A program made the position numbers and the translations under genes. A stretch of DNA of 64,000 nt. It comes from Phyllobacterium sp. YR531 (lineage in GTDB: Bacteria; Pseudomonadota; Alphaproteobacteria; Rhizobiales; Rhizobiaceae). The DNA lies in assembly GCF_000282595.1 (NCBI RefSeq), contig NZ_AKIZ01000022.1, positions 186,001 through 250,000 on the forward strand, written 5' to 3'. Positions 32,554 to 42,349 of this stretch are shown piece after piece (the stretch's first letter is position 1; each line of letters begins with the position of its first letter). Below the pieces are notes generated by a model. That model saw only the letters and a program-made list of their open reading frames with translations, was not told where the DNA came from and searched no databases.

Positions 32554-35500
32554 TTATTCTTGCCCGTATCCGCCACCGGTAGGGGTAGTGACTGTAAATG
32601 CTTCCCCTGCTTCAAGTACGGTATGCGCACAGCCGCCAAGCTGTTCTACAGTTCCATCATTTCGACGTACGCAATTTGCACCCAACTGGCCCGGGCTTCC
32701 TCCATTTAGACCAAAAGGAGCAATACGGCGATGGCCGGAAAGGATTGCAAAATCCAGTTTCTCCTGAGCGCGAATAGTGCGTGTCGTCCCATTGCCCGCA
32801 GACCACTTGCCTTTGCCACCTGAATTCGGACGTATATGAAAATCCTCCAGAACAACGGGGAAACGGGTTTCGAGGATTTCCGGGTCTGTCAGACGAGAAT
32901 TGGTCATGTGGGTATGAATTGCATCTGCGCCATTATAGCCCGGACCAGCCGATGAACCTGAGCAGATAGTCTCATAGTATTGATATTCATCATTGCCAAA
33001 TGTCAGATTGTTCATGGTTCCCTGAGCCGCGGCTTGAGCGCCGACAGCGCCAAACAGGCAGTTTGTCACGGCCTGACTGACTTCGACATTGCCTGCAACA
33101 ACCGCCGCGGGATATTCAGGTGAAAGCATAGTTCCTTCCGGAACAATGATGTTGATCGGCCGCAGGCAGCCAGCATTCATCGGTATATTGCTTTGTACCA
33201 GTGTGCGGAAAACGTAAAGGACAGCTGCGCGTGTTACAGGGCGCGGAGCATTGAAATTATCGGCTCTCTGAGCAGAGGTGCCCGTAAAGTCGACAGTTAC
33301 TTCACGCGCGATTTTGTCGACGGATATAGTGACAACAATCTTGCACCCTTGATCCATCTCGTAAACGAAGCTTCCATCCTGAAGCTGGTCCAGAACCCGA
33401 CGTACGCTTTCTGACGCGTTGTCCTGTACATAGCCCATATAAGCTTCAACGACGTCTTCACCGAAATGGGTGATCATTTTACGCAGCTCTGCCACGCCTT
33501 TTTCGTTGGCAGCCACCTGAGCCTTCAAATCATTGACGTTTTGCAACAATGTACGAACGGGATGTCTGGCCCCAGTTAAAAGAGCTTCAAGTTCTTCTTC
33601 ACAAAAACGGCCTTTGTCCAAGAGCTTGAAGTTGTCAATATAAACACCTTCCTCTTCAATTGTCGTAGCCAATGGGGACATTGAACCAGGGGCAATACCG
33701 CCAACATCGGCGTGATGCCCGCGACTGGCAACCCAAAAACGGACTGTCTCGCCAGTATCATCGAAAACCGGCGTACAAACGGTTAAATCGGGGAGGTGGG
33801 TTCCACCATTATAGGGTGCATTTATCAGGAACACGTCACCGGGATGTATGACGGCGTTTTCGCGGATTGCGGTGGCCACCGACGCATCCATCGATCCAAG
33901 ATGCACGGGCATATGTGGTGCATTGGCTACAAGATTGCCTTCCGCATCGAAAACCGCGCAGGAAAAGTCCAGCCGCTCCTTGATGTTAACGGAGTAAGCG
34001 GTGTTTTGAAGCGTCACACCCATTTGCTCGGCTATCGACATGAAAAGATTGTTGAATATTTCCAGCATTACCGGATCAGCTTGAGTTCCGATGGCAACCT
34101 GGCTGGGCAACGCTTTTATACGTTTGAGAACAATATGGTTCTTTGCCGTCAACTCAGCTTGCCAGCCATCCTCAATAATCACGGTTTGATTTGGTTCGAT
34201 AATGATTGCAGGGCCTGTCAACCGGTGGCCAGGTTTCATTGTTTCCCGCAAAACAACCGCTGCATTATGTGCTTTACCTTGCGAGTAAATTCGATTGTGG
34301 GCTACAAGAGTTGGCTCTCCCGATGCGTTGGCATCAACACTTATTTCAAATTGGTCGCCGCCACCGCCGATGGTTTCAACTTCTGTCGCTTCGATGACAA
34401 GTGCCTTGTTTTCCGCAACGAAACCAAAGCGTCGCTTATGAAGTATTTCGAACTCTCTACGTAAACGTTTTGCGCTCTCGTGATCTGGAAGAATATCAAC
34501 GGCCAATATTGTATCAGTGCCCGCATAACGAATATGGGCACGGACAGTGGTGGTAATACCAGAGCGGGCGATGCCTTGTGCTTGAAGTTCTGAAACGCAT
34601 TCACGTTCCAGTTCTTCACCCATAGCTGCAAGTTGCGCTGGAGCTTCATCGTCGAGTGATATGCCGAGCGCCTTCTGGCGGGTTGCCCTGATATCGGCAA
34701 GGCCCATACCATATGCAGAAAGCAAGCCGGACATTGGATGAACAAGGATGTTCTTCATACCAAGCGCGTCTGCGACAAGGCAGGCATGCTGGCCGCCCGC
34801 ACCACCGAAACAGCTCAACGCATAACGGGTGACATCATAGCCACGTTGAACTGAGATTTTCTTGATTGCCTCCACCATGTTAGCAACCGCGATCCGTATG
34901 AAGCCGTCGGCTACATCCTCCGCACTGCGGCCATCGCCGATTTCGTCCGCAAGTTGCGCAAACCGATCACGAACGATTTCGATATCAAGCGGTTCGTTGT
35001 AGTGCGATCCAAAGATTGCCGGGAAAAAGTCAGGAATAAGTTTGCCCACCATGACATTCGCGTCAGTGACAGCGAGCGGGCCTCCATTGCGATAGCACGC
35101 GGGCCCCGGTTTCGCTCCCGCAGAATCGGGTCCAACGCTAAATCGCCCATCCTGGAAATGCAGGATCGACCCACCACCAGCGGCAACGGTATGAATTAGC
35201 ATCATGGGGGCACGCACCCGCACACCGGCAACTTCAGTTTCGAATGCCCGCTCATACTCCCCGTCAAAATGCGCGACGTCGGTGGAGGTGCCGCCCATGT
35301 CAAATCCTATGACATTGGAAAAACCAGCCTCGATACCGGTCTTGGCGAGGCCGACAACACCGCCCGCTGGTCCTGATAGGATGGCATCTTTTCCCTGAAA
35401 CATTTCGGCAGCAGTAAGTCCACCAGACGACATCATGAACATGACCCTTGCCCCGGTGCGGGCAACATCAAGTTCCCGCGAAACCTGTTCCACATAGCGG

Positions 35501-36162
35501 CGCAAAACGGGAGAAAGATAGGCATCCATAACAGTTGTATCGCCACGTCCCACCAGCTTGATCAGTGGTGACACTTCGTGACTGACGGAGACTTGCGAAA
35601 ATCCTACATCGCGAGCAATTGCAGCAACTGCCGCTTCATGTTGGGGAAATTTGTAAGCATGCATGAAAGCAATTGCCAGCGCGTCATAGCCTTCATTTCT
35701 CAATGCATTCAAGGTAATGTGGACGGCATCGATGTCGAGAGAAGTCTCAATAGTTCCATCGGCCAGCACACGCTCATCGATTTCCACGACCTGATCGTAA
35801 AGCGCTTCCGCTTTGATTATCTCGGTGGCGAAAATATTCTTGCGTTCCTGATAGCCGATACGCAACGCATCCCGAAATCCTTTGGTTGTGACAAGTGCCA
35901 GTCGCTCGCCTTTGCGCTCCAATAGAGCATTAGTCGCGACTGTTGTTCCCATGCGAACTTCGCCGATGATACCTGCGGGAATGGCATCACCTGTTTGCAG
36001 GCCAAGATGCTGTCGAATTCCGTGCACGGCAGCATCGGTGTATGCTTCGGGATTCTCTGACAGGACTTTCCGTGAATGCAGTATGCCTTGAGGGTCACGT
36101 CCAACAATATCGGTAAAGGTACCGCCGCGGTCTACCCAAAAATCCCAGCTCCCAATGCTCAT
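32554..36162 (-). CDS. Fused hydantoinase A/B, 5-oxoprolinase-type ATPase
   Basis: A 1202-aa single protein joining HyuA-like (residues about 1-690) and HyuB-like (about 695-1202) parts, as in eukaryotic-type 5-oxoprolinase; bacteria often have two genes instead. HyuA part: [19 protein letters not shown] at the start (ASKHA ATP-binding), [16 protein letters not shown] near 295 and [10 protein letters not shown] near 335. HyuB part: [18 protein letters not shown], then [15 protein letters not shown] and a long glycine-rich end. Such enzymes hydrolyse 5-oxoproline, hydantoins or related rings with ATP. Divergent from a MarR-like regulator, 85 bases away. Confidence 0.92.
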   Translation of the reverse strand: MSIGSWDFWVDRGGTFTDIVGRDPQGILHSRKVLSENPEAYTDAAVHGIRQHLGLQTGDAIPAGIIGEVRMGTTVATNALLERKGERLALVTTKGFRDALRIGYQERKNIFATEIIKAEALYDQVVEIDERVLADGTIETSLDIDAVHITLNALRNEGYDALAIAFMHAYKFPQHEAAVAAIARDVGFSQVSVSHEVSPLIKLVGRGDTTVMDAYLSPVLRRYVEQVSRELDVARTGARVMFMMSSGGLTAAEMFQGKDAILSGPAGGVVGLAKTGIEAGFSNVIGFDMGGTSTDVAHFDGEYERAFETEVAGVRVRAPMMLIHTVAAGGGSILHFQDGRFSVGPDSAGAKPGPACYRNGGPLAVTDANVMVGKLIPDFFPAIFGSHYNEPLDIEIVRDRFAQLADEIGDGRSAEDVADGFIRIAVANMVEAIKKISVQRGYDVTRYALSCFGGAGGQHACLVADALGMKNILVHPMSGLLSAYGMGLADIRATRQKALGISLDDEAPAQLAAMGEELERECVSELQAQGIARSGITTTVRAHIRYAGTDTILAVDILPDHESAKRLRREFEILHKRRFGFVAENKALVIEATEVETIGGGGDQFEISVDANASGEPTLVAHNRIYSQGKAHNAAVVLRETMKPGHRLTGPAIIIEPNQTVIIEDGWQAELTAKNHIVLKRIKALPSQVAIGTQADPVMLEIFNNLFMSIAEQMGVTLQNTAYSVNIKERLDFSCAVFDAEGNLVANAPHMPVHLGSMDASVATAIRENAVIHPGDVFLINAPYNGGTHLPDLTVCTPVFDDTGETVRFWVASRGHHADVGGIAPGSMSPLATTIEEEGVYIDNFKLLDKGRFCEEELEALLTGARHPVRTLLQNVNDLKAQVAANEKGVAELRKMITHFGEDVVEAYMGYVQDNASESVRRVLDQLQDGSFVYEMDQGCKIVVTISVDKIAREVTVDFTGTSAQRADNFNAPRPVTRAAVLYVFRTLVQSNIPMNAGCLRPINIIVPEGTMLSPEYPAAVVAGNVEVSQAVTNCLFGAVGAQAAAQGTMNNLTFGNDEYQYYETICSGSSAGPGYNGADAIHTHMTNSRLTDPEILETRFPVVLEDFHIRPNSGGKGKWSAGNGTTRTIRAQEKLDFAILSGHRRIAPFGLNGGSPGQLGANCVRRNDGTVEQLGGCAHTVLEAGEAFTVTTPTGGGYGQE

Positions 36163-36187
36163 TTCGCCGCCTTAAACGTTGTTTGCT

Positions 36188-36232
36188 ATCATCGATAATA
36201 TATGTATAAAATGACGATATAAAATTGATGAT
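36188..36232. promoter_or_regulatory. Inverted repeat in the hydantoinase/MarR divergent promoter
   Basis: ATCATCGAT (36188-36196) and ATTGATGAT (36224-36232) match as inverted arms at eight of nine positions around an AT-rich spacer that could hold -10 boxes. Candidate binding site for the adjacent MarR-like regulator. Confidence 0.4.
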
Positions 36233-36247
36233 TGAGAAGCAAGCGAA

Positions 36248-36820
36248 ATGGCAGTAAATCCTGGTGGCACTGATAAAGCCGATATCGAGCAGATTACATC
36301 TTTGAAACCAGTCTCGCCCATCGGCCCCATCGTGTCGTCAGCGCATCTCGCAGAAGGTGAATCTCCCGGACTCTCCGAAGTTGAATACGGGTTGATCCTT
36401 GCCTCGCATGCCTTTTCCAGATGGATGGTAAGATGCATGGCTGCAGCCGGATTGCCGGGACTATCCGCGACGGAAATTCTCATTCTGCACTCCGTTCGCC
36501 ATCGTGGCCGGGCAAAGAAGCTCGCCGATATCTGTTTGGTTCTTGATATCGAAGACACGCATGTTGCAACTTACGCTATTCGCAAATTGGAAGCTGCAGG
36601 CTTGGTGACGACCGGCAAAATCGCTAAAGAAAAGACAATAAAAATCACCGATAAAGGTTCAGATGCCTGTATGCGCTACGCGCAGATACGGGAGCGATTG
36701 TTTGTTGCATCAACGACCAACGCAAGACCTGCAGAAGGCACGCTTTCTGAAATGGCGGCTGTTCTTCGTTTTCTTTCGGGCGCTTACGACCAATCAGCAC
36801 GCGCTGCCACGACGCTCTGA
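36248..36820 (+). CDS. MarR-like winged-helix regulator
   Basis: A 190-aa winged-helix DNA-binding protein. After a 40-residue variable N-terminus there is a helical dimerisation part (VEYGLILASHAFSRWMVRC) and a MarR-like wHTH at residues about 70-135 (LSATEILILHSVRHRGRAKK, LADICLVLDIEDTHVATYAIRK as recognition helix, then a KTIKITDKG wing). Divergent from the fused hydantoinase gene, which it likely regulates. Ligand unknown. Downstream 243 bases (36821-37063) hold no gene; they would carry the autotransporter promoter. Confidence 0.8.
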   Translation: MAVNPGGTDKADIEQITSLKPVSPIGPIVSSAHLAEGESPGLSEVEYGLILASHAFSRWMVRCMAAAGLPGLSATEILILHSVRHRGRAKKLADICLVLDIEDTHVATYAIRKLEAAGLVTTGKIAKEKTIKITDKGSDACMRYAQIRERLFVASTTNARPAEGTLSEMAAVLRFLSGAYDQSARAATTL

Positions 36821-37063
36821 GATTTGCTGGCTGGAAAGCGCTTTCGGTTGGCTTGAAAATTGATTCGCCACGTTCTCATGGAAAGCCGATCTTAAGCGTT
36901 CAGAGTGTTAGCTAGTATGTGTGCGTTATAGTTCTTATCCACTAGATCGGCTAGAACGACACAAAATTGCAACTGTACATGTCTAAAAGGTTGTGTAGGG
37001 GTTGAGTACAGCAAATCGTCTGTATAGTTTGCGATATAAAGTTCACGTCCCTTTTCTTCTTGA

Positions 37064-40000
37064 ATGTCTGGCCACATGGAATTCGATTTGTTGAACAAGC
37101 AGAAATTAGTCTCTGGCAGCCCTTCCGAACGGCAATATATCCGAAAGAACAGCTATATTAGTCGATTGCGATCGACTACGAATCTTTCGTGTATTGTTGT
37201 CTTTTCGGGTTTCGTGTCTGCCGGACTAACTATAGCGCCGCATCTGGCTCGCGCAGACGATGCTTATTGGGATGCGAACAACCCCGCAAATAACGGGCAG
37301 GTCGGCGGAGGTGCTGGAACCTGGAATGGTAGCAACAATAATTGGACAACTAGTGATGGTAATACCAATTCGAGTTGGTCCGGGGGCGATACTGCAATCT
37401 TTAAAGGGGTAGGTGGCGACGTCTCGGTCAGCGGGCAACGTGATGTCGGCGGACTTACGTTCGAGACTGGCGGTTATACACTTGGAGGTTTTGGGAGCAT
37501 CAACCTGACGGATGATGTCAACAAAATAACTGCAGCCGATGGAACGACTACCAAAATCGATGTCGAGGTCGAAGGTAACGAAGACTCGCAATTGGTCAAA
37601 GAAGGTGAAGGCACCGTTATTCTCTCGGAACGAAATTCTTACGAAGGCGGTACGAGGGTCAATGGGGGCACACTTCAGATAGAGGCATCGCAAGGACCGT
37701 TTGATAGCGGTGGAACCTTGGGTTCAACTTCAGGTAGCACTTATGTAGGTGGCGGTGTTCTCGACCTTGGAAATACGGCTCAGACCCAGAAAAACCTGAC
37801 TGCTCAAGGTGGTTCGGTGAGAAACGGTCGTTTCAACGTGGAAACAGCTACTCTCAACGGAGGAATAATCGAAACGAATACTCGGATTAATGCCAGTCAG
37901 TCGATTGGGCAATCCCGAGGCGATATGAAAGGTACGGCAAACACTCCACTTTACAATTTGTATGGCGGCACGATGTCCGGCTTCATTGTAAATGCTGACA
38001 ATGTAAATCAGTCAGGCGGGGTTTTGTCTGGTACTGCCACGACAGAAAATTATGATCTGTCGGGAGGCACTCTAGCAGGTACGGGCACTGTAAACACTGA
38101 CAATGCGACAATTCGAGATGACGGTGCCGTCGAAGGTCAATTGAACGCCAGAGTCGTCAACCAGTCTGGTGGAACGATATCCGGCAATATTGGCACCATT
38201 ACTGATAAAGCCGAGGTCGTTAATCATTCCGGCGGCGATTTATCAGGTACCGCAAACACGGAACGTTACAATCTTTCTGAAAATGGCACCGTTAAAGGTT
38301 CAGGCGTCGTGAACGCCGACACTGTTCTCATTTCCGGCGGCACTGTTGAAAAAAACGGACGATTGAACGCGGAAGACGGGATTGGGCAAACCGGCGGTGT
38401 AATGGGCGGCAATGCCGTAACGCCTGTGTACAACATGAGTGGCGGCGAGATGTCCGGCAACATCTCAGGTGGTATAGCTCCGGGTGGAGAGGTCATCAAT
38501 GCAGATCGGGTGAACCAGTGGGGCGGCAAGCTGTCAGGTACGGCCGCCACCGATCAGTATAATCTTTTCGGAAATGGCACGCTTACGTCGACAGGCATCA
38601 TCAATGCTAAAAACATCTCGATGGGTCAAAGCGCCATAGTCGAGAGGAATGCTCATCTGAATGCTTCGAATGGGGTGGCTCAGTCAGGTGGCAATATGGG
38701 GGGTATTGTCAATACGCCCTTGTACAATCTCACTGGCGGCAACATGTCCGGCAGCATCGTCAATGGCAAGAATGTTTACCAGTCAAACGGAACTCTGTCC
38801 GGCACGGCGAATACTGAGGAATATGCTCTGTCGGGACGCGGTGAGCTGACCGGCACCGTTACCGCCGACAAGACGACGATTAGGGATAATGCGTCGGTTT
38901 CATCCAGCGGACGTTTGAATTCAAAAGAAGTCTCGCAATCCGGCGGGAATATGGGTGGAATTGCTGACACGGCCACTTATGATCTTTCCGGTGGCATTAT
39001 GTCGGGCGAAATCAAGAATGGTGTCAATGTCAATCATTCGAACGGAACGTTGTCTGGGGTCGCTACCACGACGAATTATGATCTGTCCGGAACTGGCATA
39101 CTGTCCGGCAAAGTTACCGCTGGCAAAGTTACTATCAGTGATGCGGGTAGCGTTACCAAAGACGGGCGCCTGAACGTTTCGACTAGCATTTCACAATCGG
39201 GTGGCGATATGGGCGGTAACGCTAGTACGACGCTGTATGATTTGTCGAATGGTACGATATCGGGTGGTGTCAATGCAGTGAACATCGAGCAGTCCGGTGG
39301 TAAAATTTCCGGACGCGCTACAGCTGCTCAAAACTATGACCTGTCCGGAAATGGGCGTGTGACCAGCACCGGTATTGTTAGTGCAGGAAAGATGACATTG
39401 AACGATAATGTCACCGTCGAAAAGGGTGGGCAGCTTTATTCGAGAACGAGTATCGCACAATCGGGCGGAACTCTATCTGGGACAGCAAACACACTGAGTT
39501 ACGAATTGTCCAAAACCGGAAAGGTTGATGGGACAGTCAATTCGAATACATTGAGCATAAGTGACGATGCGGAAGTTACCGGGACCGGGCAGCTGAATGT
39601 CAGTCAGTCCATTTCCCAATCGGGCGGAAGCATGGGTGGCAATGCCAAAACTGCCCAATACTCTCAATCAGGGGGGAGTATGGGTGGCAAGGTTGAAACG
39701 AACAATTACATTTTATCCAACGGGAATGCTTCCGGCACGATCACAGCCTATCGCGGATTTGCATTGCAAGGGGGCTCGCTGACAGGCACTGCGACCACAA
39801 ATGTGTTCAGCCAGTCCGGCGGCACAATGCGAGGGACTGTTACCACAAACAGCTATCTCCTGAGTGGTGGCACGCTTGAAAATAGCAACAGAGTTACCAC
39901 AAATGCATTTGGTCAAACGGGGGGTGAAGTCAGGGGTGACGTTGTTGCGGGCATTAAGGCCAAAGCAATGGGCGGAACTATTGCGGCCTTGTCAAATTCT

Positions 40001-42247
40001 GGAATAGACGTTTCCAATACCGATAATGATGTAACGATTTCTACTGATAGCAAAAGCCCCGTCGTTAATCGTGCGGGCAATGCGATATTGGCACGAAACG
40101 TCAATGGAAATATCAATATTCAGACGGCAGGTGGCGTTTCTGGTGCGACAGGCATCAACGCTTACGCGACCGGCAAGGGAGACGTGAACATCGTCTCGAA
40201 TAACATCGTGCAGGGAACTGCTGGTGCTGCAGTTTCGGCGGGATCGACTGGTGGCCGCGTTACTATAGCCGGTTCCGGAGCTATAGCAGGCGGCAGCCAC
40301 GGGGTTTTCGTCAAATCCCAAAACGGGGATATTGACGTAAAGACAGGCAATACGATCAGTGGCAAGACAGCCATTTCGCTTGAGACGAGCGGAAATGGCG
40401 CAATGAATCTAAATCTTGGTGGTGCGGTGACTGCTTCAGACACCGCTATTTCCTTCAAGGGTGAGGCTACGGATTCACATGCCATTCTGGATCACGATGT
40501 CCGGGCAGGAAATACAGCCCTGCGTAGCGAGAATAAGGGCCTGACTACATTCGACAATTTTGCGACAATCCGATCTACTTCAGCCAATCCTGAAACGTTG
40601 ACGCTTCTCGACAATGTGGCTGGCAAAGCAATCCTTAACAACCACTCCGGCGGGCAGATGCAGGGGGTATTGTCATCAGGTGCTGGCGCTGAGACGATTG
40701 TCAATAATATGGCTGGTGGTGTCTGGAATGTCGGGAATTCCGGTGTTTTCACATTGCTCGGAGACAATGACGTTATTCAAAATAGCGGCTTGATCAAAGT
40801 GAGCGGTAACACCAGATTTGATGGCCTTGAGACATTTGAGAACCGCGCAGGCGGTGATCTCAATCTGATCAACAACAAGGTCACTGATCGACTGACAATT
40901 TCAGGTGACTATGTTGGTAAGGAAGGCTCGAATATTTCCCTTGATGTTGATTTCGACAAAGGAACTTCCGACGTTGTTACACTCGGTGGCGTGCTTGTTG
41001 GCAAAACCAATATCAAGATCAATGCCCTGACTGCTGGACAGGATCCATCCGCTTTCGGTAAAACTATCCTTCTTGTTGACGTTCCGGATGACAGCGGCGG
41101 GGGCGAATTGACCGCTTCCGGTCTGCCAACAGGCGGTGTTATCGAATATAATTTGATACGTCAGGATCTTTCTGGCGGCGGTTCAAAATATGTTGTGCGT
41201 TCCGGGGTGGATGGAACAGCCGCAAGCAGTGTTGTTTCCGGGTTTATTGCCGCACAAAACGTTATCGGATCGTCATTCTTCAAGCCGTCAAGCGGTCTGG
41301 TTTCTGCCCCGGTCGATCCGGACAAGAATCAGTTTGGCTTTGCGCCGTGGATGCGTACCAATGGTGGTCTGTCTGAAATTGATACGAGCGGTACTATTAC
41401 CCAACCTGACGGCTCAAAAGTCGATACGCCTGCAACAATTGAAACAAGCTATTACGGTTATCAGGTCGGCTTGGACGGAGGTATCTTCAATATTCAAGAT
41501 ACTGACGCCAACGTAAACTTTGGTGTCACTGCCGGCCAGATTTTCGGTAAATCTGACCAGAAGAATTATTCCAACACGACAGACTTCACCTCAGTTTTCT
41601 ATGGTGGTTATGCTGCTTACACCAAAGGCCCTTTCTTCTTTGATGTGCAGGTCCGCAATGAGCTGATGGATTATACGATCAACGTCAACGATCCGCTGTT
41701 CAAGATCGGGGGCGCAGACGTTAATGGGGACAGGGTGTCGATCAGCGGCTCGACCTCGTATACCTTCAAACACAATGACTGGTCGTTTATCCCTGCAACC
41801 GGCTTCACCTACTCGAAGAGTAGCACTGACGATCTGATTATCCCTCGCAACATTGTTCTCAACCAGAATGCGGCCCGAGTGCGGTTTGCAGACGTTGAAA
41901 GCATGATCGGTTTCGGTGGGATCACGGTATCGAGAAACTTCTTCTTCAAGGATGACAGTATCCGTGTATCACCGTTCGTTACGCTGACTGGATATCACGA
42001 TTTTGCTGGCGATATTAATGCCACTTTGACTGTAGACCCCGGCAGTGCACGTGAGATTGTATTTCCGGTTAAAACGGAACGGCTACAGACATATGGTGAA
42101 GCGAGTTTCGGCGTGAATGTTCTGGCGCTAACAGGAAAGATCAACGGAGTAGAACGATTGGTCATCGGTAGTGTACGCGGCGACGTTCAGTACGGAGAAG
42201 ATATCTTTGGTGGCTCAATGACCGCGCAGTTCAGAATGCAATTCTGA
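37064..42247 (+). CDS. Large type Va autotransporter (repeat-rich adhesin-like)
   Basis: A 1727-aa outer-membrane autotransporter. The N-terminus is long and basic, then a hydrophobic core (IVVFSGFVSAGLTIA) and a cut near LARADDAYWD around residue 65, like extended signal peptides. Residues 176-205 match an autotransporter-associated beta-strand repeat (LVKEGEGTVILSERNSYEGG). Residues about 283-960 are a nested repeat array rich in QSGG, MGG, LSGTA and YDLSG, predicted to form a right-handed beta-helix. The last 300 residues (from FAPWMRTNGG) form the translocator barrel, ending in MQF with the terminal Phe used in outer-membrane insertion. ATG 37076 is an alternative start. Adhesion or autoaggregation is inferred. 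Confidence 0.9.
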   Translation: MSGHMEFDLLNKQKLVSGSPSERQYIRKNSYISRLRSTTNLSCIVVFSGFVSAGLTIAPHLARADDAYWDANNPANNGQVGGGAGTWNGSNNNWTTSDGNTNSSWSGGDTAIFKGVGGDVSVSGQRDVGGLTFETGGYTLGGFGSINLTDDVNKITAADGTTTKIDVEVEGNEDSQLVKEGEGTVILSERNSYEGGTRVNGGTLQIEASQGPFDSGGTLGSTSGSTYVGGGVLDLGNTAQTQKNLTAQGGSVRNGRFNVETATLNGGIIETNTRINASQSIGQSRGDMKGTANTPLYNLYGGTMSGFIVNADNVNQSGGVLSGTATTENYDLSGGTLAGTGTVNTDNATIRDDGAVEGQLNARVVNQSGGTISGNIGTITDKAEVVNHSGGDLSGTANTERYNLSENGTVKGSGVVNADTVLISGGTVEKNGRLNAEDGIGQTGGVMGGNAVTPVYNMSGGEMSGNISGGIAPGGEVINADRVNQWGGKLSGTAATDQYNLFGNGTLTSTGIINAKNISMGQSAIVERNAHLNASNGVAQSGGNMGGIVNTPLYNLTGGNMSGSIVNGKNVYQSNGTLSGTANTEEYALSGRGELTGTVTADKTTIRDNASVSSSGRLNSKEVSQSGGNMGGIADTATYDLSGGIMSGEIKNGVNVNHSNGTLSGVATTTNYDLSGTGILSGKVTAGKVTISDAGSVTKDGRLNVSTSISQSGGDMGGNASTTLYDLSNGTISGGVNAVNIEQSGGKISGRATAAQNYDLSGNGRVTSTGIVSAGKMTLNDNVTVEKGGQLYSRTSIAQSGGTLSGTANTLSYELSKTGKVDGTVNSNTLSISDDAEVTGTGQLNVSQSISQSGGSMGGNAKTAQYSQSGGSMGGKVETNNYILSNGNASGTITAYRGFALQGGSLTGTATTNVFSQSGGTMRGTVTTNSYLLSGGTLENSNRVTTNAFGQTGGEVRGDVVAGIKAKAMGGTIAALSNSGIDVSNTDNDVTISTDSKSPVVNRAGNAILARNVNGNINIQTAGGVSGATGINAYATGKGDVNIVSNNIVQGTAGAAVSAGSTGGRVTIAGSGAIAGGSHGVFVKSQNGDIDVKTGNTISGKTAISLETSGNGAMNLNLGGAVTASDTAISFKGEATDSHAILDHDVRAGNTALRSENKGLTTFDNFATIRSTSANPETLTLLDNVAGKAILNNHSGGQMQGVLSSGAGAETIVNNMAGGVWNVGNSGVFTLLGDNDVIQNSGLIKVSGNTRFDGLETFENRAGGDLNLINNKVTDRLTISGDYVGKEGSNISLDVDFDKGTSDVVTLGGVLVGKTNIKINALTAGQDPSAFGKTILLVDVPDDSGGGELTASGLPTGGVIEYNLIRQDLSGGGSKYVVRSGVDGTAASSVVSGFIAAQNVIGSSFFKPSSGLVSAPVDPDKNQFGFAPWMRTNGGLSEIDTSGTITQPDGSKVDTPATIETSYYGYQVGLDGGIFNIQDTDANVNFGVTAGQIFGKSDQKNYSNTTDFTSVFYGGYAAYTKGPFFFDVQVRNELMDYTINVNDPLFKIGGADVNGDRVSISGSTSYTFKHNDWSFIPATGFTYSKSSTDDLIIPRNIVLNQNAARVRFADVESMIGFGGITVSRNFFFKDDSIRVSPFVTLTGYHDFAGDINATLTVDPGSAREIVFPVKTERLQTYGEASFGVNVLALTGKINGVERLVIGSVRGDVQYGEDIFGGSMTAQFRMQF
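37895..39950 (+). repeat. Nested repeat array in the autotransporter passenger
   Basis: At protein level a superunit of about 86 residues recurs roughly seven times: QSGGxMGGxAxTxxY, LSGGxMSGxIxN, VNQSxGxLSGTA, YDLSGxGxLTGTV, TIxDxAxVxxxGRLN. Inside it, a rung of about 17 residues ending in a Gly-rich turn repeats, as in beta-helix coils. Copies have drifted at DNA level. Boundaries are approximate. Confidence 0.8.
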
Positions 42248-42273
42248 TGTCGTAAGGATATTGCGCAAGGAAA

Positions 42274-42314
42274 ACCTTCCAACGTTCATCCATAAAGGAT
42301 GAGAGTTGGAAGGT
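42274..42314. terminator. Bidirectional terminator between autotransporter and acyltransferase
   Basis: ACCTTCCAAC (42274-42283) pairs perfectly with GTTGGAAGGT (42305-42314), and TCATCC with GGATGA inside it, giving a long stem around ATAAA. It lies between two convergent genes, 26 bases after the autotransporter stop. Confidence 0.7.
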
Positions 42315-42349
42315 GGCAAGGCTTTAAAACAAGAGACCTGTCATTTGGT

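Noticed and set aside
33796-34464. 222-aa plus-strand frame inside the hydantoinase gene
   Set aside because: Antisense to a well-conserved coding region; composition (many Cys, His, Tyr) is typical of a reverse shadow and no ribosome-binding site is present.
36930-37000. CTGTACATGTC element upstream of the autotransporter as a possible quorum-sensing box
   Set aside because: Too short and imperfect to distinguish from chance; no LuxR-type gene lies nearby.
37895-39950. Repetitive DNA that might suggest a CRISPR array
   Set aside because: The repeats are in frame, diverged and coding for the autotransporter passenger; no uniform direct repeats or unique spacers.
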